Source: Elizabethkingia miricola
GTDB lineage: Bacteria > Bacteroidota > Bacteroidia > Flavobacteriales > Weeksellaceae
Reading direction: 5' to 3'
DNA length: 64,000 bases
Assembly: GCF_001675285.1 (NCBI RefSeq)
Contig: NZ_LSGQ01000005.1
Span: 1 to 64,000 of the forward strand
Below the pieces are notes generated by a model. It worked only from the letters and a program-made list of their open reading frames with translations. It was not told where the DNA came from and searched no databases. The position numbers and the translations under genes are program-made. Position 1 is the stretch's first letter. Each line of letters begins with the position of its first letter. Of the stretch, positions 46,049-54,146 are shown in pieces.

Positions 46049-47839
46049 TTATCCTGCAATACAGCGTATGCTCCGCCCAATAACTTTCTGGGCTGTACCA
46101 GATCCCTGACCAGATCCCCCTCCAAAATAACTGATGGCGTTGTATTGTAAGATTGATATTTTTGAGGTTGCAGAATTAAAAGTGCTGCTTCCCAGGTGCA
46201 TTGAATTTGCGCGTCCTCTTATGTCGCCTGGTTGAAAAGGAGCAGAGTTACTTCCAACAGTGAGATCAGCATAACCACTTATGGGAATAGTAAGTTTTAC
46301 ATTCTGATTTTTTTTGCTGGTGTAAACTCCGGCAGCAGAATAATTGTTCATTTGTCCAAATGTATTGGAAGTGGTATTTCCTATAATTTTTTGAGAAGTA
46401 TTATTTAAAAGTATTTTTAACTCTGCTTCAGTAGGAACTTTGTAACCTGGAGAGCATGGATTATTTGGTGAGTTAGCATCCCACGAATTATTAGGTGCAG
46501 GGTTGCCATTCCAATTAATATTTTTATAATTGGTTGTTGAAGCTGCATCTGCTATAGATTCTTTGTTTCCAAACTGATAATAACCACCATGAAGACCTTG
46601 AATAGAAGGAATTTGATCAGGATTATTTAAGGCTGGATTTCGGTTTATTACGCCAAGATTATAACGTTCCCATTTGTAGCCACCAATTACGGCGTATAAG
46701 GCATCAGATTCTCCTTCCGTTTTTGTTACACCGGATGCATTAACATAGCGGTCACTATTAAATTTTAGTTTAAGCGTGTATGCATATCCTGGCATTAAAC
46801 CAGTCCCTGATCCGTTGACGTTAATAACAACTGGTTGAGCATTGGAATCTTTGCCTATTGTAATACTATTTGCCGGAAGAGTAATTGTCCCTGTATAATT
46901 AGACACTGCCCCTGTATTGATGATGAAGGATTGTCCGGTTGTTTTAATTCCCTTCACCGTACTAGTGTCGAGAGAAGAGGTTCCGGTGACAGCACCTATT
47001 TTCGTACCATCTTTAAATCTTATACTGCAATCTGTATAAAAATCACTTATGATACCTGTTGCGCCAGTACTACTTTCACTGGCCAATGGATAGCCTCCTT
47101 TTACAGTTCCTGTAGCATCACTATTATCAATACTAATCGTGATTTTAGTAAACTTATGCTTTAAATGCACATCCAAAGGGGTATTGCCTTCTGAAAGGAG
47201 AACATTTTCATTAATAGCAAACATGAGATCAGAATTTGTTTCACTCCCTGTAAGTCCATTTATGTTAAGTTCTGCCATATTAAGATTTGTTGTGGGGGCG
47301 GGTGGGGGCGGCGTTGTTGCTCCCAGAGAATAGGTGACAAAAGTATAGGTCTGATTACCTGTTAAATTAAGATTGCCAAATAATTTCTGATTTGGAGTGG
47401 ATGCATCGCCGACTTCCTGTCCAAGATAAGTTCCATCTGGTTTATATGCAACCACAACGTACTTGATTGCATTTGTATTAGTTGGTCCTCCCAGTTTTTC
47501 GGCGGCAGTATTAAGTTTTGCGCTTGCCTGTGCCAATGGACTGATGGCTAGTGCTTCCAAAGATAGTTCTGCACTGATATCAAAAGGTCCAGAAACGAAA
47601 TTCTGGTTGATGATATCTGTTTTATTCCCTTGCTTTCCCTTGGTTGAAGCTATTGATTTTATCTCATTTCCTACATTATTGAAATCATCGTTGATGAGGT
47701 TGAAATGGATACCATTCGCCGAGGTCTCTTTGTTAGGATTATTATCAGTATCATGGCTTCGGCAAGAACTTGCTATAAACAAAAAGGCGGTTACTGGTAA
47801 TATATTTAATGCTTTAAAATTTAGAATTCTATTTCTCAT
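46049..47839 (-). CDS. Fimbrillin-like/FISUMP surface lipoprotein
   Basis: 596 residues; lipobox 'FIASSC' (Cys at ~26). The N-terminal half is a fimbrillin-like beta domain ('NQTYTFVTYSLGATTPPPPAP', 'LDVHLKHKFTKITISIDNS'). From ~385 a FISUMP domain follows ('YKWERYNLGVINRNPALNNP', 'YYQFGNKE', 'NPCSPGYKVPTEAELKILLNN'), ending GRSIRCIAG. It shares layout, but only moderate sequence similarity, with the lipoprotein at 43565. It follows its small partner gene by 30 bp. Likely surface-exposed; the role, possibly in a fibre or adhesion, is inferred. Confidence 0.75.
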   Translation of the reverse strand: MRNRILNFKALNILPVTAFLFIASSCRSHDTDNNPNKETSANGIHFNLINDDFNNVGNEIKSIASTKGKQGNKTDIINQNFVSGPFDISAELSLEALAISPLAQASAKLNTAAEKLGGPTNTNAIKYVVVAYKPDGTYLGQEVGDASTPNQKLFGNLNLTGNQTYTFVTYSLGATTPPPPAPTTNLNMAELNINGLTGSETNSDLMFAINENVLLSEGNTPLDVHLKHKFTKITISIDNSDATGTVKGGYPLASESSTGATGIISDFYTDCSIRFKDGTKIGAVTGTSSLDTSTVKGIKTTGQSFIINTGAVSNYTGTITLPANSITIGKDSNAQPVVINVNGSGTGLMPGYAYTLKLKFNSDRYVNASGVTKTEGESDALYAVIGGYKWERYNLGVINRNPALNNPDQIPSIQGLHGGYYQFGNKESIADAASTTNYKNINWNGNPAPNNSWDANSPNNPCSPGYKVPTEAELKILLNNTSQKIIGNTTSNTFGQMNNYSAAGVYTSKKNQNVKLTIPISGYADLTVGSNSAPFQPGDIRGRANSMHLGSSTFNSATSKISILQYNAISYFGGGSGQGSGTAQKVIGRSIRCIAG

Positions 47840-47869
47840 CTTTCTTTTGTTTTTAGTTTTGTGGATGTA

Positions 47870-48061
47870 TTAATTCCACCATTCATTACCTGGTTCACCA
47901 TTGCCGGCACTTCCGCCATCTTCCCATGGATCTGCCTCAATACCGTTGCCTACACCTGGTTGTACTGTGGAACCTGCGGCAATTCCGTATTCCATCTCAA
48001 TTATCTTTACCTCTAATTCCGGAGAGATGTATTTCCGTTTAGATTCATCATTGTTTTCCAT
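47870..48061 (-). CDS. Small peptide paired with the fimbrillin-like lipoprotein (GIAAGS type)
   Basis: 63 residues without signal peptide: 'KRKYISPELEVKIIEMEYGI' then AAGSTVQPG and a Gly/Glu/Asn/Trp tail. It is a paralogue of the 65-residue protein at 45364 and holds the same position, 30 bp before a FISUMP lipoprotein. A promoter-like block lies ~85 bp upstream. Function unknown. Confidence 0.65.
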   Translation of the reverse strand: MENNDESKRKYISPELEVKIIEMEYGIAAGSTVQPGVGNGIEADPWEDGGSAGNGEPGNEWWN

Positions 48062-48143
48062 AGATTCATTTGTATTTTTAATTGTTTCATTTGCCTCGGC
48101 AAAAGTGATATTTTAAAATACATTTGGACAAAAACCAATCCCC

Positions 48144-48157
48144 CACAAAACTACCAC
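48144..48157 (-). promoter_or_regulatory. Shared promoter-like block, copy 2
   Basis: Minus strand GTGGTAGTTTTGTG followed by GGGG; TAGTTTTG fits the -7 consensus. Identical 14-mer at 43406-43419. It would start transcription of the 47870-46049 unit with a leader of about 75 nt. Confidence 0.6.
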
Positions 48158-48265
48158 GATTGTGTATGTTATTGTTTTTCAGGTTGTTGTTTTTGGTTTC
48201 GGGAAGATGATAAGAACCCTAAGCGAGTGATTGGTCCTAAATGGTAGTCAGATAATTTATAAAAG

Positions 48266-48298
48266 TATCAGGCCCGGGCTTTATGTCCGGGCCTGATA
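48266..48298 (-). terminator. Terminator of the SIMPL-domain gene
   Basis: TATCAGGCCCGG, a 9-nt loop, CCGGGCCTGATA: a 12-bp perfect GC-rich stem, followed on the minus strand by ACTTTTAT. Confidence 0.85.
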
Positions 48299-48356
48299 TT
48301 ATAGTAAGATGATTGTTACAGGGTAAAGATTAAGTGAAATTTAGATTTTAGATGAT

Positions 48357-49088
48357 TTAATCAACCTGATACTCTAATTTGATGGTGATGCTGGCTTCCT
48401 TTTCTTTGGAAGATGTATTGAATGCTCCTCCCCAGGAATAATCTTCTCCAGAATTAGGGGCAGTAATCTGTATAACTCCCATGCTGGCTTTTTTCAGACT
48501 GCCGAGGCTGGAACCTGCATTTTCTGCAATCTTCTTAGCCCGCTCTCTGGCATCTTTTGTTGCATCTGCAATCATTTGCTGTTTTACATCTGCAAGTTTT
48601 GTATAAAAATACATAGGCTGAGAAGAAGTAAGTTCTATCCCCTTGTTGATAATTTCGGTAACGGTTCTGGAAAGGTTTTCAATCTTGCTCACTTCTTTGG
48701 ACTCTATAGAAACCGACTGAGTAAGGTTGTAGCCAGCAAATTCTCCCTGTCTGTAGCTCCCGTTGGCGTCTGTAACCTGTGCATATTGTTTTTGGATATC
48801 TACAGCAGAGAATACAATTTCTTCAGATTTAACACCCTTCGACTTCAGATAATCCAAAATCATTTGCCGGTCTGTCGCCAGATTATTATAGGCTTCCTGT
48901 AGCTGATAGCCGCTTTTGGAAAAAGAAGCACTCCAGGTAATAAGATCGGAAGTAAATTTCTTCGCTCCTAATCCTGTTACAGATATGGTGTTTTGAGATT
49001 TATTTCTGTTCTTAATTGCATTTCCCAGAAATGCTGCAGCAATAATAAGACCTAATGCTGCAATGCCTACGGTGATGTAATTTTTCAT
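48357..49088 (-). CDS. SIMPL (DUF541) domain protein
   Basis: 243 residues with an N-terminal membrane/signal segment (~6-24). 'ISVTGLGAKKFTSDLITWSASFSKSGYQLQEAYNNL' and 'DARERAKKIAENAGSSLGSLKKASMGVIQI' are the DUF541/SIMPL signature. These are periplasmic oligomeric proteins, some implicated in oxidative stress; the function here is unknown. It lies 20 bp after the four-gene paralogue array, same strand, and may be the last gene of that operon. Confidence 0.88.
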   Translation of the reverse strand: MKNYITVGIAALGLIIAAAFLGNAIKNRNKSQNTISVTGLGAKKFTSDLITWSASFSKSGYQLQEAYNNLATDRQMILDYLKSKGVKSEEIVFSAVDIQKQYAQVTDANGSYRQGEFAGYNLTQSVSIESKEVSKIENLSRTVTEIINKGIELTSSQPMYFYTKLADVKQQMIADATKDARERAKKIAENAGSSLGSLKKASMGVIQITAPNSGEDYSWGGAFNTSSKEKEASITIKLEYQVD

Positions 49089-49108
49089 TAGTTTGGTGTT
49101 ATATCTGT

Positions 49109-49891
49109 CTAATTTACAGATTTTTGTTGTAACCCGTTTAAAAAAGTTGCAGCATTATCACTCATGGTATTGCGGATAATACTGTAATTGTTTTCTTTAA
49201 GCTCTTTTTCCAGATTGTTCTTTTTCAGTACAAAAACAATAAAGTCAGTTATCTTATCTTTAGGAATACCAATACCTTCAAAGAACTGTGTGCCTATAGT
49301 GCTGTAGATAGTTCCAACATTATTTATCATGCGCAGTGCAGGATCATTTTTTATTTTTCTGGGTTTGTTTCTTTTGCCAAAGAGATCAATGACTATACTG
49401 GCTCCACTAAGGGGAATTTGATTGTTAAAAGCGGAAGGAATACGAAGGGTGGGGCGGATTTCGTTAGGATCAGGAGCCATATTGAGGGCCATTGTCAGCT
49501 TTTTTTTGAGCTCTTCCAGCTCTTTGTCTCTGTACAGTTTTCCTAAATCAGTTTCCAAATGCCCTGTTGGCCTGTACCCAATTTTCACTTCTTCTATAGT
49601 TTGAATACGGGGTAGTAAGCTGATGATGAATTTTCCTTTGAAGTCATCAGCTGTCAGTATTTTGCTTTGTCTTTCAAATCTGTTTGCAAGTACCCTTATT
49701 TCATCTCCCTGCTTAGCATTGATACTAAAGACACCATAATCATCGGCCAACAGGTTTTGATTGGTTTTCATATTAATAATAAAGGCATTGGGAATTGCAT
49801 TTCCGTTTTCATCCACAACCTTACCTATCAGAAGATTTTGTGCATGGATACCCCATGGAATAATAAGTATAAAAAAGAGAATTGCTTTCAT
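49109..49891 (-). CDS. Carboxypeptidase-regulatory-like secreted protein, array member 4
   Basis: 260 residues; signal peptide to ...WGIHAQ. The N-terminal CarboxypepD_reg-like domain (~20-110: 'GKVVDENGNAIPNAFIINMK', 'GDEIRVLANRF') is followed by an alpha-rich C-terminal part ('TIYSTIGTQFFEGIGIPKDKITDFIVFVL') shared with the three genes upstream. The N-terminal domain resembles the plug-side extension of SusC-like receptors, but no barrel follows, so it is a free periplasmic or surface protein. Gap to the next gene upstream is 1 bp. Confidence 0.75.
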   Translation of the reverse strand: MKAILFFILIIPWGIHAQNLLIGKVVDENGNAIPNAFIINMKTNQNLLADDYGVFSINAKQGDEIRVLANRFERQSKILTADDFKGKFIISLLPRIQTIEEVKIGYRPTGHLETDLGKLYRDKELEELKKKLTMALNMAPDPNEIRPTLRIPSAFNNQIPLSGASIVIDLFGKRNKPRKIKNDPALRMINNVGTIYSTIGTQFFEGIGIPKDKITDFIVFVLKKNNLEKELKENNYSIIRNTMSDNAATFLNGLQQKSVN

Positions 49892-49892
49892 A

Positions 49893-50612
49893 TTATGGAT
49901 TGGATTTTGGTTTTCTGAATTCTTCTGTAAAAGGTAAAGCTGCCAATTCCAATTGTTCTTTGGAAGGCTTTCCGCTGATGATTTTTTTGCCTATAAGATA
50001 TTGAATAAACTCTGTGCGTTTTTCCAAAGGAATTCCGCTTTGTTCCCAGAAGTCATCTCCTGGCAGCATTGCCAGTTTCGTCAGGTATTCCTGCTGATCT
50101 TCATATTTATATAAGGCTTTCATTCTCCGGGCGTCTCCGGATACTATTTTGTAAACATTATCCACATTAATAGTACCTCCTAGTAGTGGTAATACTAAAT
50201 TCCGAAAAACCTCAGGAACTTTTTCTCTTGGCTTTTCAGGTGGCCCGGGAACGCCAATTTTACTTTTCATATTCTCTATCTGTGATTTAGAGAGAATATT
50301 TACCCCGGCAATTTCCCGTACAGAGGGATTCATTTTTATGTTTTGCTCCTGTTTCAGAGTAGATTCGGATACAATTATTTCTCTTCGGTTGTATTGATTT
50401 GTCAGTATTCTTATTTCATCTCCCGTAGAAGCTTCAATCCTGAACCGGCCTTCTGCATTTGTGTAAACTACTTTTTTGTTCTGTATGTTGAAGATCTGAA
50501 CACCCGCCAACGGAGACTCTTCTTCATTCAGTATTTTTCCTGAAACAAAGGTTTGTGCTGTAATACAGCTGTAACTGATAAAAAAGAGTATAAAAAGTAG
50601 TTTTTGTTTCAC
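49893..50612 (-). CDS. Carboxypeptidase-regulatory-like secreted protein, array member 3
   Basis: 239 residues; signal peptide to ...YSCITAQ. Domain ~20-105 ('GKILNEEESPLAGVQIFNIQ', 'GDEIRILTNQY', 'VREIAGVNIL'), then 'GDARRMKALYKYEDQQEYLT' and 'GDDFWEQSGIPLEKRTEFIQYLIGKK', which match array member 2 closely. It overlaps member 2 by 4 bp (ATGA type). Function unknown. Confidence 0.75.
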   Translation of the reverse strand: MKQKLLFILFFISYSCITAQTFVSGKILNEEESPLAGVQIFNIQNKKVVYTNAEGRFRIEASTGDEIRILTNQYNRREIIVSESTLKQEQNIKMNPSVREIAGVNILSKSQIENMKSKIGVPGPPEKPREKVPEVFRNLVLPLLGGTINVDNVYKIVSGDARRMKALYKYEDQQEYLTKLAMLPGDDFWEQSGIPLEKRTEFIQYLIGKKIISGKPSKEQLELAALPFTEEFRKPKSNP

Positions 50613-51382
50613 GGGCCTTTTTGATCAATAAGTTTTATGAAATCTGGTGCATATCGGGAGAGTGCAAATTCTACAGCTGTAATATTTCGTGCTTTAATAG
50701 GAGTAATGAGGTTTTCTTTTCCCATAACGAACTGGACAAATTCTTTTTGTCTGTCTTTAGGTATTTTATTTTCTTCAAAATAATCGTTACCCAGGCTTTC
50801 TGTTACCCATGTGAGATTTTCTTCGGCATCTTCGTAGCGATAGAGAGATCGCATACGACGGGCATCTCCCGACAAGTTTTTGTAGAGGTTATTCAGGTTA
50901 AGGTTACTCAGAGCATATCTTAAAGACCCTACCTGTTTTGCAGTAGGAGGAGGTACCTCCCTGGGTTTTTTAGGTGGCGGAGGCAGGCCTATATTATTCT
51001 GCATTATTGCAACACGCTCCTTCATGGATACTTTGTCAAGCTGTACTCCCGCAATTTCTTTTACAAACGGAGCCAATTGTATGATTTGCTTATTTTTGAA
51101 GCTTTCCTCAGTCAGTATCATATTTGTGCGTACAAAATGTGTGGAAACCATGCGTACTTCATCTCCCGGACGGGCGTCGATACTAAAATCTCCGTCGGAA
51201 TTCGTGACAACAGAAATTCCGGTTCTCATATTGTATACCTGTATTCCACCCTGATTCTGCCCTTCATCATTTATGGTTTTACCAGAAAAGTTCATCTGGC
51301 TCTTTCCCCAGATGAATAAGAAAACGGATAGAAACAATAATAACTTTTTCATTTGTTTTTCAATAGCTTTATTTTGTTTCAT
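50609..51382 (-). CDS. Carboxypeptidase-regulatory-like secreted protein, array member 2
   Basis: 257 residues; the signal peptide probably starts at the Met of 'MKKLLLFLSVFLFIWGKSQ' (residue 11, 51352). Domain ~30-115 ('GKTINDEGQNQGGIQVYNMR', 'GDEVRMVSTHF', 'VKEIAGVQLDKVSMKERV'), a Pro-rich linker (GLPPPPKKPREVPPP), then 'GDARRMRSLYRYEDAEENLT' and 'GNDYFEENKIPKDRQKEFVQFVMGKE'. The longer start overlaps member 1 by 14 bp; the shorter one would leave 16 bp between. Confidence 0.75.
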   Translation of the reverse strand: MKQNKAIEKQMKKLLLFLSVFLFIWGKSQMNFSGKTINDEGQNQGGIQVYNMRTGISVVTNSDGDFSIDARPGDEVRMVSTHFVRTNMILTEESFKNKQIIQLAPFVKEIAGVQLDKVSMKERVAIMQNNIGLPPPPKKPREVPPPTAKQVGSLRYALSNLNLNNLYKNLSGDARRMRSLYRYEDAEENLTWVTESLGNDYFEENKIPKDRQKEFVQFVMGKENLITPIKARNITAVEFALSRYAPDFIKLIDQKGP

Positions 51383-52148
51383 TTGTTTTTTTAATTGCCT
51401 TTATAAAATCATCCTTTTTTTTCTCCATCTGCACTTTTATATTTGTTAAATCCTGATCAGTATATATTCCGTACTTTAATAATTTTGAGATATCAAACCC
51501 TACTAATGAGTAAGAAATAAATCTGTCGACTCTGGACCGCGGAATTTCCATGGAGGTAAAATAATCTTCTCCTAAGCTTTCTCTTATCCAGTTCATCAGG
51601 TGGTATTTATCTCTTCTGTCCCTTATGTTTCCAACCGGAAAACCTCCTTTTACTATTCCTGTATAGTCGAATGATTCAGGTATTTTTGCTACAGGTTTTG
51701 TTATCATCTTATTTTCGCCCAAAGCTATGGATTCTTTTATATGTTCGTCCATCCTTTCTTTTTTCTTATTTCGGGGCAGCCTGTTTATATCTTTCAAAAA
51801 ATCTCCTGTAGGTTTAAATCCTAATTCTACTTTCTCTATTTCCCGTACTACAGATGTAAGCTTTATTGTTAAGCTTTTGCCAAAATCTTCATGTGAAATA
51901 ACCCTGAAAGCTCTTTCAAAATGAACAGAAATAAACCTCAACTGATCTCCGGAGCTGGCAATAATACTAAAATTGCCCTGCTCTCCCGATATTATTTCAT
52001 TTCCTGTAGTTATATTATAAACCCTGATCCCTGAAAGAGTCTTCCCTGTCTCATCATAAATATACCCGCTAATGCGTTGCTGAGCGTGTACAATATTAAA
52101 AAATGACAAAAAAATAAAAATAGAGAATAAAGTTAGCCTCACCCGCAA
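51369..52148 (-). CDS. Carboxypeptidase-regulatory-like secreted protein, array member 1
   Basis: 259 residues; signal peptide to ...NIVHAQ. Domain ~22-110 ('GYIYDETGKTLSGIRVYNIT', 'GDQLRFISVHFERAF', 'VREIEKVELGFKPTGDFL'), then a charged helical part and 'GEDYFTSMEIPRSRVDRFISYSLVGF'. It is the most divergent and first-transcribed member of four tandem paralogues. It probably starts the operon that runs to the SIMPL gene. Its upstream neighbour on the other strand is ssrA. Confidence 0.75.
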   Translation of the reverse strand: MRVRLTLFSIFIFLSFFNIVHAQQRISGYIYDETGKTLSGIRVYNITTGNEIISGEQGNFSIIASSGDQLRFISVHFERAFRVISHEDFGKSLTIKLTSVVREIEKVELGFKPTGDFLKDINRLPRNKKKERMDEHIKESIALGENKMITKPVAKIPESFDYTGIVKGGFPVGNIRDRRDKYHLMNWIRESLGEDYFTSMEIPRSRVDRFISYSLVGFDISKLLKYGIYTDQDLTNIKVQMEKKKDDFIKAIKKTNETK

Positions 52149-52349
52149 TAAGTTTTATCCAAAACTATTCTAAAAAAGGAATTCTAAAAGTATTTTAACC
52201 CGAATTAACAGAGTTTGACAGAAATTAAGAAAGCTACAATCATAACAGGAAAAGAATATAGGACATCTGACTGGCAAAATTTAGAGTTGATAAACTAGAG
52301 AACAGAACAGTATAATGTGGGTAAACTCTATATTATGGAGTATTTTTCT

Positions 52350-52357
52350 TATCTTTG
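52350..52357 (+). promoter_or_regulatory. -7 promoter element of ssrA
   Basis: TATCTTTG fits TAnnTTTG and ends 13 nt before the mature tmRNA 5' end. Confidence 0.55.
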
Positions 52358-52370
52358 CAATCCTTATCAC

Positions 52371-52767
52371 GGGGCTGACTGGTTTCGACAGCAGGACCAA
52401 TGGGTAAGTAAGCATGCAGAGAACCGTAGCGCGATCTCTTTAATCCCTTGCTACAGAATTTTAACTGGCAACGAAGAGTTCGCTCTTGCAGCTTAATAAT
52501 CGAAGTTTAGTAGATTCAAGCGTTTCCCGAAGATAGTAAGGAAGCAAGATGTTCCACCATCGCTCTGTTCTGCGGCGTTGGATTCCGGAATATAGTAATG
52601 CGGAAATAAGGTACAGGAAGCTTTGGCTTGTACACGAAAATCTCAGAAGATAAGGTAAAAGTTGTGCGTTTTCTCACTGCTTTTTCCCGACAATTAATAG
52701 AAAACTAAGCATGTAGAAGGCTTATGTATTGCCTGTTTGGACGAGGGTTCGAATCCCTCCAGCTCCA
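52371..52767 (+). ncRNA. ssrA: Transfer-messenger RNA (tmRNA)
   Basis: The 5' end GGGGCTGACTGGTTTCGACA is diagnostic, and the 3' end GGGTTCGAATCCCTCCAGCTCCA gives the T arm and acceptor; GGGGCUG pairs with CAGCUCC. CCA is not encoded. The tag frame at 52467-52496 reads GNEEFALAA-stop, ending in the usual ALAA degradation signal. It rescues stalled ribosomes together with SmpB. Its last 13 bases are repeated 6.9 kb downstream next to a strong terminator, indicating an insertion in the gene's 3' end that regenerated it. Confidence 0.96.
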
Positions 52768-52768
52768 C
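52756..52768 (+). repeat. Left attachment-site repeat (within ssrA 3' end)
   Basis: CCTCCAGCTCCAC covers the acceptor stem end of tmRNA; the identical 13-mer is at 59630-59642. Confidence 0.75.
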
Positions 52769-52776
52769 TTTTTAAC

Positions 52777-52830
52777 AAAAGAGAATATTGTAAAATTCTA
52801 AAAATGAATCACTTGCAAATTCTCTTTTTC
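52777..52830 (+). terminator. Present terminator downstream of ssrA (weak)
   Basis: AAAAGAGAAT and ATTCTCTTTT pair across a ~32-nt loop and run into TTCTTTTTTT. Its arms echo those of the terminator beyond the right repeat (AAGAGAATCA...), as if the island supplied a substitute. Confidence 0.5.
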
Positions 52831-52868
52831 TTTTTTTATCATATAAATAATACTTGTTGTTAGCTTTA

Positions 52869-53393
52869 CTATTCAACATATTTATAAACATAACATTTAT
52901 TCACTTCTTGAATATATATATTTTCACTAATTATTTTTAATTTCTCTCGATAACTTCCGTAACCTCCATACATTTTATATAATTGAGTCCTTTCAATTAT
53001 CATTTTATTATTTTTTATATACATAACTCCATTGAATGAATATTGTTTTCTACCAATGGAATCTTGTTTATTGTAATTGGAAAGCTTATTTGTTAAATAC
53101 CCTTCAGGCAAAGTAAAAAAGCTCAGTTCTCCATTACCATGAACATACAAATATTGTAAATACTTTCCATTTGTATGAACTTCCAATTTTGGATAAATTA
53201 ATTCAAAATCTTTTTTTGTTTCATAAGTACCCTCAAGAATATATAGCTTATCAAATCTAATTCCTGGAAAATTACTTTTATCAAATTTAGTGAGATTTTT
53301 AGCCATTCTTTTCTGAATATCTATTTCAGAATAACATGAATTCAACAATATTACGAAAGGCAAAAATCTGGTGTACTTAATTAATTTTACCAT
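52869..53393 (-). CDS. Island lipoprotein of unknown function
   Basis: 174 residues; lipobox 'VILLNSC' (Cys at ~20), then a mixed alpha/beta protein rich in Tyr, Lys and Asn ('GIRFDKLYILEGTYETKKDF', 'LQYLYVHGNGELSFFTLPEG', 'NGVMYIKNNKMIIERTQLYKMYGGYG'). No known family recognised. First gene inside the island next to ssrA, very AT-rich. Probably anchored in a membrane facing the periplasm or surface. Confidence 0.6.
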   Translation of the reverse strand: MVKLIKYTRFLPFVILLNSCYSEIDIQKRMAKNLTKFDKSNFPGIRFDKLYILEGTYETKKDFELIYPKLEVHTNGKYLQYLYVHGNGELSFFTLPEGYLTNKLSNYNKQDSIGRKQYSFNGVMYIKNNKMIIERTQLYKMYGGYGSYREKLKIISENIYIQEVNKCYVYKYVE

Positions 53394-54108
53394 AATGTGA
53401 ATTTATCTAATGTTTAATATTGCTAATTTATGCAAGAATTAGATTGAATATATAGCTTCTTTTAATGTGATAAATTTTGCTTTATAGATTGCTATTGAAC
53501 AATTCTTAACAAATTATATTTCCATTGTCACCTTGTATTATAATGCTAATCAGAAATAATTTTTTTTATTTGTTTAGCCCATTTATTCGAAAAACAAAAT
53601 CATTTAAATGTTTTTTCAAAATTTTTAACAAATATCTTAATGCTAAGACTAGATTTTTTTTGAAACAACTATGTTTTTGCAAAAAATAAGATAAAGCGGT
53701 AAGTTATCCTATTTATAGATATTTTAAAAATGGTGCAAAGTCACATTTTATACTAAAGATTTTAATGAGTTAGGTAATGGTAGCTTAGCTTAAAAAAACA
53801 ACTGTACAAAAACCAGTTTGACAGTTGGCGGGGTATAGGAAAAAACTAGATGCTCAGACAGGGCAAGTGCCTATAGTGGGTTATGTGTCCGCACGCTAAA
53901 TTTAGTACTGATTACATACCAATACTATATAATAATTTCTGGAAGTATGTTGGTGGGGGGATATTAGAAAAGGATACTTATATACACACCCAATTTGGCG
54001 CAGATTTGTAACAAATATTATATAATAGTAGTTATGAGTTTTTGAAAGTGAGTTGGGTGGGGTAAAATAGACGAGTACATATACTACTGTTGTTCCACGC
54101 AGAGATAT
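53394..54108. other. Large non-coding gap in the island with G-rich repeats
   Basis: 715 bp without a credible ORF. Three related G-rich tracts occur at ~53823 (AGTTGGCGGGGTATAGGAAA), ~53949 (TGTTGGTGGGGGGATATTAG) and ~54051 (AGTTGGGTGGGGTAAAATAG), about 100-125 bp apart; the last two are also preceded by TATATAATA and followed by TATAC. They may be degenerate repeats or the remains of lost genes. Confidence 0.35.
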
Positions 54109-54141
54109 AAAAAAGGCTCAGATTCTAAATCCAAGCCTTTA
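54109..54141 (-). terminator. Terminator of the 55034-54147 gene
   Basis: On the minus strand AAGGCTTGGATT-TAG-AATCTGAGCCTT followed by TTTTATA; a long stem with two internal mismatches, just after the stop. Confidence 0.8.
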
Positions 54142-54146
54142 TATTG

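Noticed and set aside
52730-52770. tRNA-like T arm and acceptor sequence
   Set aside because: It is the 3' tRNA-like part of tmRNA, not a separate tRNA gene.
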